From VAZQ01 sp963821505 (GTDB lineage Bacteria; Pseudomonadota; Alphaproteobacteria; Rhizobiales; Xanthobacteraceae), in assembly GCA_963821505.1 (NCBI GenBank), contig CAWGEH010000014.1:29126-93125 (forward strand): 64,000 bases of DNA. The letters are read 5' to 3'. The number at the start of each line of letters is the position of its first letter. The first letter of the stretch is position 1. The position numbers and the translations under genes are program-made. Positions 45,939-53,722 of the stretch are shown here, piece after piece. A model generated the notes under the pieces. The model ran no database searches, had not been told where the DNA came from, and saw only the letters and a program-made list of their open reading frames with translations.

Positions 45939-46497
45939 GGAATTGTCCCGCTCGACCGCCGAAGGATTCATCGCTGCGATCGTCGAGTCGGTTCCCGTCC
46001 GGAGGACTGCTCTTGAGAACGCGGAACGCGAGGAAGCCCGCGAGCGAGGCCAGGCCGAAGATGAGGGCCGGTTGCCGGCGGGTGAACTCCGATGCCGTTC
46101 GTACCAGGTCCTCGACGGTCTGCCCGCGGACGTCTCGCGAAAACTGCTCCACCCGCTCGGCTGCGCCCCGAGCGAGGCTCGCAAGCTTCGGAGCATTTGG
46201 ATCGAGGTTGTCGGCGGCGCAACGCACCGACCGCGCCACATGGCCGGCCAAATCGGAGCTACCCGACACCTGCATGTTCAAGAAACCTTTAGCCTTTTGG
46301 CTGGCGTCGGATGCAAGCGAAGCAGCGGCGTCTTTCGCTTGAGTGCCGGCCTGCTGCGCGGCGTCGATGACTTTCGAGGTGGCTTCACCGGCTTTGGCGC
46401 GCATGTCTTGCGCCACACCCGATGCCGTGGACTTGTTCTCCGGGCGCGACGACGGAGATGTCGAGCTACTCGAAGGAGAAGGATATTGATTGTTCAT
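45928..46497 (-). CDS. LEA-like protein, first gene of the stress operon
   Basis: A 189-residue protein: Ser/Pro-rich N-terminus, then amphipathic Ala-rich helices (SGVAQDMRAKAGEATSKVID, AAQQAGTQAKDAAASLASDA), a middle part with VEDLVRTASEFTRRQPALIF, and one hydrophobic helix (ALIFGLASLAGFLAFRVLKS). The plan recurs in the two downstream genes. It leads a six-gene operon running to 43385 and is preceded by a stress-type promoter. Confidence 0.7.
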   Translation of the reverse strand: MNNQYPSPSSSSTSPSSRPENKSTASGVAQDMRAKAGEATSKVIDAAQQAGTQAKDAAASLASDASQKAKGFLNMQVSGSSDLAGHVARSVRCAADNLDPNAPKLASLARGAAERVEQFSRDVRGQTVEDLVRTASEFTRRQPALIFGLASLAGFLAFRVLKSSPPDGNRLDDRSDESFGGRAGQFHGT

Positions 46498-46520
46498 TGG
46501 TTGTCTCCACTACGAGCACT

Positions 46521-46545
46521 AACCTCGCTTGCATCTGATTGTTCC
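46521..46545 (-). promoter_or_regulatory. Candidate general-stress promoter of the LEA-like operon
   Basis: On the minus strand GGAAC (46545-46541), 16-base spacer, GGTT (46524-46521): one mismatch to the consensus. It lies 24 bp before the first start codon. The rest of the 46498-46823 gap contains no recognisable gene. Confidence 0.65.
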
Positions 46546-46823
46546 AGTTCTTTCCCTCGGCACGGCGAAATGGCATCGCGTGGGTCGGATAGATGACCAA
46601 CGCACCACCATCTGGGCTGCGGCGGAGCAAACTGTCGCGCACTTCTGGAACCGGGGGCCGCAGTTCGAATTGATGCATCAGACGCTCGGCGGAATATTCG
46701 CGATCCGGCCGCCAGGATTAGACCCCGATCGAGCGCACCGCGTTCGATCGGGATCTGTGCAATCGGGATGTGGTCGACGGCGCATGGCTGCGCGACAGAG
46801 GCGATTTGCGACGAGCGAAGACG

Positions 46824-47723
46824 ATGCCCGCGTGGCTTACCCCACTTCGAGAGACGGTCAGCAAGTGGTCGGAGCACAAGGATGCGCGCCTGGGCGCGGC
46901 GCTTGCCTATTACTCCGTGTTCTCGATCGGGCCGCTGATTCTCATCGCGATTGCGATTGCCGGTCTCGTTTTCGGTGCCGAGGCGGTGCAAGGCAAGGTT
47001 CTCGGCACGTTGAAGGGGCTCGTCGGCGAGAGCGGCACGCAGGCCATCGAAGCCATGCTCAAGGGCGCCGACCGGCCGCGCGAAGGCATGGTCCCGACCG
47101 TCATCGGGATCGGCACCCTGCTGTTTGCAGCCATCGGCGTGGTGGTTCAGCTGAAGGACGCCCTGAACACTGTGTGGGAGGTGGAAACCGCGCCGGGATC
47201 GGGGGTCTGGCGGTTTGTCCGCAGCTACATCCTGTCCCTGGCCGGAGTGCTGGCGCTCGGTTTCTTGCTTCTGACCTCGATGCTGCTGACAGCGGCGTTG
47301 GCCGCCGCGGGAAAATATGTTGCAGCCTACCTGCCGGAGGCGACGCTGCAGGTCGTGGGCTTCGCCGCGTCGTTTGCGGTGATCTCCCTGCTCTTCGCGA
47401 TGATGTTCAAATGGCTTCCCGACACCAACGTGGAATGGCGCGACGTATGGCTCGGCGCCGTCCTGACCGCCGCGCTGTTCGAGGTGGGAAAATTTCTGAT
47501 CGGCCTCTACATTGGCAAGCAGGGCCTCGAATCGACCTACGGCGCCGCGGCCTCGATCATCGTGGTGCTGATCTGGGTCTACTACTCCGCCCAGCTCGTC
47601 CTGATGGGCGCTGAATTCACCAGCGTCTACGCCCGCCGTTACGGCTCGCGCAAACATGCCGCTTCCGCCCGTGGGTCGTCGCAAGCCAAAGCCGTTGAGA
47701 TGAGGGGAGCGCATCCGGCCTAA
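46824..47723 (+). CDS. YihY/BrkB-family inner-membrane protein
   Basis: A 299-residue protein with about six helices. Family hallmarks: KWSEHKDARLGAALAYYSVF (residues 13-32, the A-A-L-A-(Y/F)-Y-x-x-F signature), GVVVQLKDALNTVWEVE, FKWLPDTNVEWRDVWLGAVL, and FLIGLYIGKQGLESTYGAAA. Often mislabelled RNase BN; transport function unproven. ATG 46824 was preferred over 46770 because MPAWLTPLRETVSKW fits family starts. Divergent from the LEA-like operon. Confidence 0.9.
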   Translation: MPAWLTPLRETVSKWSEHKDARLGAALAYYSVFSIGPLILIAIAIAGLVFGAEAVQGKVLGTLKGLVGESGTQAIEAMLKGADRPREGMVPTVIGIGTLLFAAIGVVVQLKDALNTVWEVETAPGSGVWRFVRSYILSLAGVLALGFLLLTSMLLTAALAAAGKYVAAYLPEATLQVVGFAASFAVISLLFAMMFKWLPDTNVEWRDVWLGAVLTAALFEVGKFLIGLYIGKQGLESTYGAAASIIVVLIWVYYSAQLVLMGAEFTSVYARRYGSRKHAASARGSSQAKAVEMRGAHPA

Positions 47724-47776
47724 CAGGACGCGCGCGAGGGGCCGCTGCGCTGCAGCGACCTCTCGTGGACTTAGGC

Positions 47777-48286
47777 TCAAGCCGCCTGGCTTTGGGCTTC
47801 CTGGTTCACCACCGTTTCGGCGATCTGCGTCAGCGTCTCGTCGGTGGCCATTTCCTCGCGAAGCGTGGCCTCCAGAAGCTCCGCAGCCTCCGACAGGCCC
47901 AGTTCCTCCGCCCAGGTCCGAAGGGTGCCATAGCGCGAGATTTCGTAGTGTTCCACCGCTTGGGCGGCCGCGAGGAGGCCGGCGTCCAGGGCGGGCGAGC
48001 CCTTATAGTCCGCCATGATCTCCTGGCCCTCTTCGATGATGCCCAAGATGGCATCGCAGGTCTTGCCTTGCGGCTTGGCATTGATGGCGTCGAATACCTG
48101 CTCCAGGCGCGAGACGTGGGTTTCGGTCTCGCCGTGATGCTTCTCGAAGGCCGCCTGGAGCTGCTCGTCCTGCGCTGCCTTTGCCATCTTCGGCAGCGCG
48201 CTCAAGATCTTCTTCTCGGCGAAGTAGATATCCTTCAGCGTGTCGTGAAATAGATCGTCCAGCTTCTTTGCTGCTTTAGCCATCAT
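47777..48286 (-). CDS. YciE/YciF-type ferritin-like stress protein (DUF892)
   Basis: A 169-residue four-helix protein: LDDLFHDTLKDIYFAEKKIL near the start, FEKHHGETETHVSRLEQVFD, GIIEEGQEIMADYKGSPALD and AAAQAVEHYEISRYGTLRTW. The E, ExxH and E/H positions form the ferritin-like di-metal site. The family is induced by osmotic and general stress. AAGGAG lies before the ATG. Two ATGs (48286, 48283) are equivalent. A near-consensus stress promoter lies 33 bp upstream. Confidence 0.93.
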   Translation of the reverse strand: MMAKAAKKLDDLFHDTLKDIYFAEKKILSALPKMAKAAQDEQLQAAFEKHHGETETHVSRLEQVFDAINAKPQGKTCDAILGIIEEGQEIMADYKGSPALDAGLLAAAQAVEHYEISRYGTLRTWAEELGLSEAAELLEATLREEMATDETLTQIAETVVNQEAQSQAA

Positions 48287-48318
48287 TGTCTCCTTGATCG
48301 TGGGCCATTCCCTGCGCT

Positions 48319-48343
48319 AACGCAGCCTCTGCTCGAAAGGTCC
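48319..48343 (-). promoter_or_regulatory. Candidate general-stress promoter of the DUF892 gene
   Basis: On the minus strand GGACC (48343-48339), 16-base spacer, CGTT (48322-48319): one mismatch in the -35 element and a perfect -10. Confidence 0.6.
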
Positions 48344-48413
48344 TCTCGCTCCTGGAAAATAGACACTTCGCCGCAGAGCGTAGGCCGCAAAGCCCAGCGC
48401 CGCGCCACGGGAC

Positions 48414-48530
48414 CTATTCCGTGAACCAGCCCATCACCATTCCGACGACGCAGGCAGCCATCGCGAACGTCGAGGCCCAGCCAAGCCATCGCAGCCAGCC
48501 GGTAATCGTGAACTTTCCCATGATCTGTGC
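48414..48530 (-). pseudogene. Relic of the 3' end of an Nramp-like transporter gene (or 35-residue membrane peptide)
   Basis: The minus-strand codons QIMGKFTITGWLRWLGWAST ... AMAACVVGMVMGW align with the end of the full Nramp-like protein at 54604 (KVMGKFPVNDGLRLVGWLST ... AVMGVAAVAM). Nothing upstream continues the transporter. An ATG at 48521 would allow a 35-residue one-helix peptide, but its ribosome-binding site is poor. The 48531-48814 stretch holds no gene. Confidence 0.6.
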
Positions 48531-48814
48531 GACTTGATCCACTGGGTGAGCGAGGCTCGCGGGCGGCTTTCGTACGTGGTCTGATGATCGCCCATCCACT
48601 CCATGACGAGCTTGCCAACCCGGCGATCCCAGACGGGCAATGGGAAAGGTTTGGCCATTCATCCTTCCGTTGCAGGACACGCTGCAGAATCCGCGGATCT
48701 TCGGCGTCGTCCGTAACTTCACAGGCTTGGCGATGCCGCCGCCCGCATGTTGGGGTTTCAGCGGGCGGCACCTTTTGTACGCTGGCGCTTGAGGTCCGGC
48801 AGATGCGTCGCGCA

Positions 48815-49075
48815 TTACTGGAGCTTCTCGGCCATGCTCAGGTGCTCCTTGAGATGCGGCAGCATCTTCGCCGCCCAGTTCTTTAGCTGGGGATCGTCCC
48901 CGCTCTTGGCATAGGCTTCGAAGTCCGACCGCATTCCTTGTGCGCCTTGATCGTAGCTCTGGTCGATGTCCTTGCCGCTCTTCGCATTCAGGTCATCGAG
49001 CAGCTTCTGATGTTCCGAATCCAGCGCGGTCGGTAGCTTTGCCTTCACCTTGCCGCCCTCGACCAGAGCCTTCAG
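48815..49075 (-). pseudogene. DUF4142-like protein, 5' truncated
   Basis: About 85 codons: ELKALVEGGKVKAKLPTALD, SEHQKLLDDLNAKSGKDIDQ, SYDQGAQGMRSDFEAYAKSG, DDPQLKNWAAKMLPHLKEHL. This is the C-terminal two-thirds of a DUF4142 (ferritin-like, exported) protein. A TGA sits directly upstream in frame, and the signal peptide and first helix are missing. A GTG at 49048 preceded by GAGGGCGG might allow a short product. Confidence 0.6.
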
Positions 49076-49200
49076 TTCTCAACACGCGGCGTGACAAGAT
49101 AAGTTCCTACAACCGCCGTGTGGTTTGGCGAAGCACATCGCAGTGCACAGCGTCGGTGCGGTAGGCGACCGACAGAGGAAAAGCAAAAACTCTCTCCATT

Positions 49201-49226
49201 GGAACTTAGTGCCGTTCGGATTAGTT
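49201..49226 (+). promoter_or_regulatory. Candidate general-stress promoter of the Q/G-rich gene
   Basis: GGAAC at 49201-49205, 17-base spacer, AGTT at 49223-49226: one mismatch to GGAAC-N16/17-CGTT. It lies 40 bp before the start codon. Confidence 0.55.
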
Positions 49227-49265
49227 GGCGTAGCGTCGGTGGGCGATGTAACGGAGTGAAAGTAA

Positions 49266-49445
49266 ATGAATTCGAACCAACAGCGCCCCGACCAGCAAAA
49301 CCAAGGTGGCGGCGGTCAGGGCGGCCAGCAAGGCGGCGGCGGTCAGCAAAAGCCGGGTCAACAGCCCGGCCAGGGCGGTCAGCAGCCGGGACAACAGGGT
49401 GGACAGCAGAAGCCGGGTCAAGGCGGCCAGCAGGATCAACGCTAA
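49266..49445 (+). CDS. Gln/Gly/Pro-rich low-complexity protein, candidate stress gene
   Basis: A 59-residue protein composed almost only of Gln, Gly and Pro (MNSNQQRPDQQNQGGGGQGG, then repeats of GGQQKPGQ). ACGGAGTGAAAGTAA precedes the ATG, and a strong terminator follows 20 bp after the stop. With a stress-type promoter upstream, this is a complete one-gene unit. It is probably disordered; a role in hydration, condensates or cell-surface stickiness is only speculation. It is too short for usual gene callers. Confidence 0.7.
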   Translation: MNSNQQRPDQQNQGGGGQGGQQGGGGQQKPGQQPGQGGQQPGQQGGQQKPGQGGQQDQR

Positions 49446-49465
49446 AAGCTATTCGCTCTCGTAAC

Positions 49466-49492
49466 CTTCCCCCGGCGGTGCCGGGGGTTTTA
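49466..49492 (+). terminator. Intrinsic terminator after the Q/G-rich gene
   Basis: CCCCCGGC, loop GGT, GCCGGGGG, then TTTT: an 8-bp G+C stem and T-run. Confidence 0.85.
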
Positions 49493-50016
49493 CGATTTGC
49501 AAGAGCATAAGGTCGCTGCGCAGGTTCTACAGTTTTTGCAAAGAGAGTGCGTTGAAACAAAGTTGAAATGTAGTGGTTCGTAGACGAGGAGCAGCGCCAG
49601 CCCGATTCGGCCCAAGCTCAACGTCAGACATAAGGCCTTCTCGCCCGCATTCGCGGGGTCGGCTTCGCTGACAGATACTGCATAATTTAGGACTCGATTG
49701 GCGCCTTAACAAGCGCTCTGGGTCGCGCTCACCTGCTTTCGCACGCTCGATGATCTTGCGAGCAATCACCTCACGAGATCGGCGTAGTAGGCAAACGCCA
49801 TCTCGGAGGCGAGGCCCATGAGACGTACGGCCTCGGGTCGAAGCGATGGCAGTCGTTCAAGACGTGCCGGATCGGCATCAGAGCGGCTCTAACTGCGCTG
49901 ACCCGCGCCCGGTCGCCCACGGCCGCGAGTAGTGTTTTTTATCAACAGCCAGGGTCGGTGAGGACGCAACCAACGAAACACTACTCGAGTTTACCACCTT
50001 GTAGCGTTTGCTGAGA
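49493..50016. other. Gap with a relic of a GERDPERL-type protein
   Basis: On the minus strand (about 49690-49830) the codons PEAVRLMGLASEMAFAYYAD and, after a stop, VIARKIIERAKAGERDPERL resemble the C-terminus of a small Rhizobiales protein family (...VAKKIIELA..GERDPERLCEAAL). Stops and missing ends make it a relic. Nothing else was recognised. Confidence 0.4.
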
Positions 50017-50217
50017 ATGCGCGTCATGTCCGATCTACTGAAGAAGCGGGGCACAATTGCCTGCCCGCGTTGTAAGGCCCCCATGAATGAAGTGCTAGGG
50101 ATCGCGCCTGTCGTGCACGAGCACGGGCTCATCGCCTATGAGTTCGGGTCCTGCGGGTATGTCACCAGTGCACTCATTACGCCCGATCGTTCCGAAGGTG
50201 ACGAGAGCGTTCACTAA
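50017..50217 (+). CDS. Small CxxC zinc-ribbon-like protein
   Basis: A 66-residue protein: GTIACPRCKAPMNEVLGIAP, VVHEHGLIAYEFGSCGYVTS. It matches a small Bradyrhizobium family of the form CPxCxxxMxEVxRIAPxxxxxGLIAYECPxCxYVTS. In this copy the first Cys of the second pair reads Phe-Gly-Ser-Cys, so the fourth metal ligand appears lost. ATG at 50017 or 50026. Confidence 0.65.
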   Translation: MRVMSDLLKKRGTIACPRCKAPMNEVLGIAPVVHEHGLIAYEFGSCGYVTSALITPDRSEGDESVH

Positions 50218-50220
50218 GAG

Positions 50221-50628
50221 TTAGCGACGGCTAAGGGCTTTGGCGCTCAGATCGACGACCTCAGTGCGCGCTTGCCCAAGCCCGACCGCCGACGCGCACT
50301 CATCCTCAAGCGCGCGCCTACCGCCCCAGTCTTGCTCCGCTTCGCGCTTCACCTCCGGCGCCGTCGCCGCGAGAATCCGGGCGCTCGCCTGTCCCCGTTC
50401 GATCAAGCGGTGCTGCAGCGACGGAGCAATCAGGAGCCCGACGACGATCGCCATGACCGCAAAGGCGCCGGCGTACAATCCCCTCGACACGGACGACAGA
50501 TCGCCGAAGCCGTGTTGAAACGCCGCGTTGAGATGAAAGCCGAACAGGATTTGAGCGCCGAGGATCAAGAGGCGCGTTTCGTCAAGAGCGGTCTTGATCT
50601 TCTTGTCGGCGCGAGCGTCGACGTTCAT
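50221..50628 (-). CDS. DUF6328-like membrane protein fused to a ligase-tail sequence
   Basis: A 135-residue protein. Residues 1-80 (KKIKTALDETRLLILGAQIL, FGFHLNAAFQHGFGDL, GLYAGAFAVMAIVVGLLIAP, SLQHRLIERG) match the start of DUF6328 proteins, with two membrane helices. The remaining helices expected for DUF6328 are absent. Instead the frame runs into APEVKREAEQDWGG, the DNA-ligase tail seen elsewhere here, then an unrelated end. It overlaps the SDR gene by 4 bp (ATGA), so it is co-expressed with it. Probably a 3'-truncated gene. Confidence 0.6.
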   Translation of the reverse strand: MNVDARADKKIKTALDETRLLILGAQILFGFHLNAAFQHGFGDLSSVSRGLYAGAFAVMAIVVGLLIAPSLQHRLIERGQASARILAATAPEVKREAEQDWGGRRALEDECASAVGLGQARTEVVDLSAKALSRR

Positions 50629-51647
50629 CCGCCGGAATAGCCGCCGATGATCGGGAGCACTTCGCCGGTGATATAGCTCGAACAGCTCGGCGCCGCGAGG
50701 AAAACGAAGGCGGGCGCGATCTCCTCGGGCTGAGCCGGTCGTTTCATCGGCGTGTCGCTGCCGAACTCCGCCACCCGCTTGGCGTCCTTGTCGGCGGGAT
50801 TGAGCGGCGTCCACACTGGACCCGGCGCCACGGCGTTTACCCGAATCCCGCGCTCGACGAGATGGGTGGCGAGCGACCGGGTAAAGGCATGGATGCCGCC
50901 CTTGGTCATGGCATAGTCGAGCAGATTCTTATTGCCGAGCAGGCCGGTGACGGAGCCGGTCATGACGATCGAGCCACCATCCTTCATTTCCGGCACCGCG
51001 GCCTTGGCCATGTGGAAATAGCCATAAAGGTTGGTCTTCAGCGTGCGGTCGAAATGCTCTTCGCTCAAGTCCTCGAACTTGTTCACGTGCTCCTGGAAGG
51101 CCGCGTTGTTCACAAGAATGTCGAGCTTGCCGAATTCTTCGACGGTCTTTTTGACCGCTTGCCGGCAGAAGTCCGGATCGGCGACGTCGCCCGAGAGCAA
51201 GATGCAACGGCGCCCTTCTTTCTCAACTGCGCGTTTGGTTTCGATGGCATCCCTGTCCTCCCTCAGATAGGCGACGGCCACGTCGGCGCCTTCGCGTGCA
51301 AAGAGGACGGCCACGGAACGGCCGATGCCCGAATCCCCGCCGGTGACAAGCGCCACCATATCCTTGAGCTTGTCCGACCCCTTGTAGTGCGGGGCGTCGT
51401 ACATTGGCTGAAGGTCGAGCTCCGCTTCGACGCCCGGCTTCAGGAGGTGTTGGCATGGGAGCGGCGGGGCAGGATAGATCCGAGCTCCCGCCTGCATGGC
51501 TTTTGATTTCCTTGCGGCCGCTCCGGATTTCTTGTCGGTCTTGTCGATCCTGCGCTGGATGGTGCGCTCCTCGCGAGCGGTTTTTTCCGCCTCGCGGCGG
51601 AAACGGGGTGGCCTGGCGACTTGGGCGACGCGGCTGCTCCTGGCCAT
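50625..51647 (-). CDS. SDR-family oxidoreductase (general-stress type, YghA/YhxC-like)
   Basis: A 340-residue protein: basic N-terminal extension of about 60 residues (KTAREERTIQRRIDKTDKKS), then MYDAPHYKGSDKLKDMVALV and the Rossmann motif TGGDSGIGRSVAVLFAREGA. After that come NNAAFQEH, the catalytic triad Ser in TGSVTGLLG and YAMTKGG (Tyr-x-x-x-Lys), and PLNPADKDAKRVAEFGSDTP. The 'P-Y.G..KL' start and length are those of stress-induced SDRs. GGAGGAAGTC precedes the ATG. Substrate unknown; NAD(P)-dependent. Confidence 0.92.
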   Translation of the reverse strand: MARSSRVAQVARPPRFRREAEKTAREERTIQRRIDKTDKKSGAAARKSKAMQAGARIYPAPPLPCQHLLKPGVEAELDLQPMYDAPHYKGSDKLKDMVALVTGGDSGIGRSVAVLFAREGADVAVAYLREDRDAIETKRAVEKEGRRCILLSGDVADPDFCRQAVKKTVEEFGKLDILVNNAAFQEHVNKFEDLSEEHFDRTLKTNLYGYFHMAKAAVPEMKDGGSIVMTGSVTGLLGNKNLLDYAMTKGGIHAFTRSLATHLVERGIRVNAVAPGPVWTPLNPADKDAKRVAEFGSDTPMKRPAQPEEIAPAFVFLAAPSCSSYITGEVLPIIGGYSGG

Positions 51648-51679
51648 GACTTCCTCCGATTGCGCAGCGTTTTGGGAAA

Positions 51680-51704
51680 AACACATTCCGGGGCGGTGTG
51701 TTCC
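51680..51704 (-). promoter_or_regulatory. Candidate general-stress promoter of the SDR operon
   Basis: On the minus strand GGAAC (51704-51700), 16-base spacer, TGTT (51683-51680): one mismatch to the consensus. It lies about 33 bp before the SDR start. Confidence 0.6.
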
Positions 51705-52031
51705 GCGCTATGCAAGGATCTGGGACGCTCTCTTAGTCAGCTAGGCGCCACTGGAACTTTTCGGCTCTTCTGGAAATTAAATGGATCAATCTTATGGAAA
51801 TTAAATGATCAAATTGTCCCTTGGAGATCAGCCATGTGATTTCAGTCAACGCGCGGCGGAACGTTTGCGCCTCGCCCAGGCGACATCGCGCCACCATCGC
51901 GACTTTCTCGTCCCAGTTACGCGAGCCTTTTATGGGTTCGCCGACGAAACGCTGGAGCCCCAAGGGAAGCCGAGCACCCACGAGCCAAGCGGCTTTCATA
52001 ATGACGCACCGCCGCTCTGTTTCCGCGCCGT
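51705..52031. other. Gap upstream of the pyrophosphatase gene
   Basis: A plus-strand frame (51805-52044) reads GDQPCDFSQRAAERLRLAQA, TSRHHRDFLVPVTRAFYGFA, which is protein-like but has no ribosome-binding site and runs into the next gene in another frame. It may be a relic. No repeats or terminators seen. Confidence 0.35.
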
Positions 52032-52556
52032 ATGTTCGACATGACGAATTATGCAAAGCTTCCGACCTGGGCGGATAAGACGCGAGTCCATGTCGTGGTC
52101 GAAACGCCGCGCGGCAGCCGCGCCAAGCTAGAATTCGACCCGAAGCTCGGTGCGTTCACCCTCTCCAAGCCTTTGCTGGCGGGACTTACCTATCCTTACG
52201 ATTGGGGGTTCATCCCCAGCACCAAGGCGGAGGACGGCGATCCACTCGATGTTCTCGTGATCCACGACGCCGCGACCTATCCCGGTCTCGTGCTGGCCTG
52301 CCGGCCTATCGGGGTGCTGGAAGTCGAGCAGGTCAGCGGAGGCAAGAAAGAGCGAAACGACCGCGTCTTCGTCGTTCCCGACCGATCCCCGTTCGAAGGC
52401 GATCTTCTCAATATCCGCCGTCTGCCCAAGCGCGCCATCGACGAACTCGAAAAGTTTTTCCAGGCGACCGACGCGCTTGAGGCCAAAGAGTTGCGCTTTC
52501 TCGGCTGGCACGGACCGGGCAAGGCCATCAAGACGATAAAGAAAGCATCACGCTAG
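52032..52556 (+). CDS. Family I inorganic pyrophosphatase
   Basis: A 174-residue enzyme with LEFDPKLGAFTLSKPLLAGL, TYPYDWGFIPSTKAEDGDPL (active-site Tyr and Asp), DGDPLDVLVI (the DxDxxD metal motif), and RPIGVLEVEQ. It hydrolyses pyrophosphate. It is shorter in the C-terminus than the main housekeeping Ppa of these bacteria and is probably a second, accessory copy in the stress cluster. ATG 52032 or 52041; no strong ribosome-binding site. Confidence 0.88.
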   Translation: MFDMTNYAKLPTWADKTRVHVVVETPRGSRAKLEFDPKLGAFTLSKPLLAGLTYPYDWGFIPSTKAEDGDPLDVLVIHDAATYPGLVLACRPIGVLEVEQVSGGKKERNDRVFVVPDRSPFEGDLLNIRRLPKRAIDELEKFFQATDALEAKELRFLGWHGPGKAIKTIKKASR

Positions 52557-53470
52557 CCCCAAGCCGCTCCCGGGCAGGGATTTAAGTCAATTTGACAGAC
52601 AGAATGGCAATAGTATCGTCGAGGCCTCCTCGACCTGGGCTGGAACTATCCTCTTGATCTATTCACGCATCACTTTGTTGGGTTAGCGGGTCGTCTGGGT
52701 ATTGGATGCTCCTTGCACCAGGCGGTGATTGCGAGAGCATCGATTTTTTCGCCATTCGGGCCTTGGACGAAGCGCACAACGCAATTTCGACGGATCACAG
52801 GCCAGGCGTAGCGCGTGCCGTCGGTGCGTAGCCGGTATGGGGCAGCGCCGGGAAAACGATGGAACCACCTCCCGTCCCTTCCGTTGAGGAGTGTACCTAA
52901 CGGAGGAGAGCGCCCATGATGGCGCGCGTCACTGGTACCGTGGTGGCCGAGGAGTGGGCTGGTTTTCCATAAGGGCATCTGGCGCTGACAGCCTAATAGG
53001 TTAGCGGCTGCCGCGAACGGGTTCGTAGGGTTCGAGTGCGGGCTTCGTGGTGTGCGGCCAAAGCACCATGAGACTGCAAGACAGTGGCGGCCATACTACT
53101 GAAAGATCGAACCCGGCCTCCGGGGGCATGGAGGTCGGGCTCTAGCGGCTGCGGTGCTGGGGGTGGAGGCGAATGCCAGCCGTTTTGCTTGGATCGCCGT
53201 TCATATACTCGCAGAGCATGTGCGGGTCTTGTTCCTTTGCGCCAAAGATTTGTTCGTCCCCAGATGGCGCTGGCCTCGCTCGGCGCCACCCCGGGCTGTG
53301 ACGACCCCATTCGTGCGGCACCGGCGCAGCGCATCATCGCGCTGGCGCAATCCGGCGAGCGCGATCCCGAGCGGCTCTGTGAGGGGGCCTTGCGCGCGGT
53401 CGGCCCTCCTGACCCCGCCGGTCACCCGGCCTTGTGGAGGGCCGCCGAGCCGCCGAAAGCTGATCGGCTC
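52557..53470. other. Long gap with gene relics and a hairpin
   Basis: No intact gene. A minus-strand frame (52670-52978) contains a protein-like end (RLRTDGTRYAWPVIRRNCVV, RFVQGPNGEKIDALAITAWC) that I do not recognise. A perfect-looking hairpin CCCGGCCTCC/GGAGGTCGGG lies at 53110-53137. At about 53300-53410 plus-strand codons AQRIIALAQSGERDPERLCE, GALRAVG match the GERDPERL-type relic near 49700. Confidence 0.45.
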
Positions 53471-53536
53471 CGAACGCGCCGGCGGTGAAGCGGAAGGCGG
53501 AAGAGGAATGGGGCCCGGACCGATGGCGCGCCGCTA
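53471..53536 (+). pseudogene. Relic of the 3' end of a DNA ligase gene
   Basis: Codons NAPAVKRKAEEEWGPDRWRA match the ends of the ligase at 33847 and the relic at 30960. A stop lies directly upstream, so only the tail is left. It ends against the 3' end of the minus-strand gene at 53534. Confidence 0.55.
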
Positions 53537-53722
53537 GCCCTCCCTCCACCGTTCCCGCTCCCACTGCCAGATAAGCGGGGGTGTTCTTTCCGCCGCCTCG
53601 ACGGCCGAGTGCCAGGCGTCAGCCACTCTTTGCCAGTGTTCGCGGGCTTTGGGGTCAATCGCGTTTGCAGCGCGCTCCTCGAAGCGCTGCGCCCGCTTCC
53701 TGAAGTTGGTTACTTTGTCCAT
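53534..53722 (-). CDS. Small helical hypothetical protein, Bradyrhizobium-type
   Basis: A 62-residue protein: MDKVTNFRKRAQRFEERAAN, AIDPKAREHWQRVADAWHSA, VEAAERTPPLIWQWERER. It belongs to the same broad class as the protein at 41384 (helical, with a 'xFRKRAxxFExxAxxAxDPxxRxHWxxVAxxW' pattern). Function unknown. The ATG has weak GGGAATTCTCCC upstream. Confidence 0.65.
   Translation of the reverse strand: MDKVTNFRKRAQRFEERAANAIDPKAREHWQRVADAWHSAVEAAERTPPLIWQWERERWREG

Noticed and set aside
46529..47614. 361-codon plus-strand frame
   Set aside because: Shadow of the YihY/BrkB gene in another frame; Arg- and Gly-rich.
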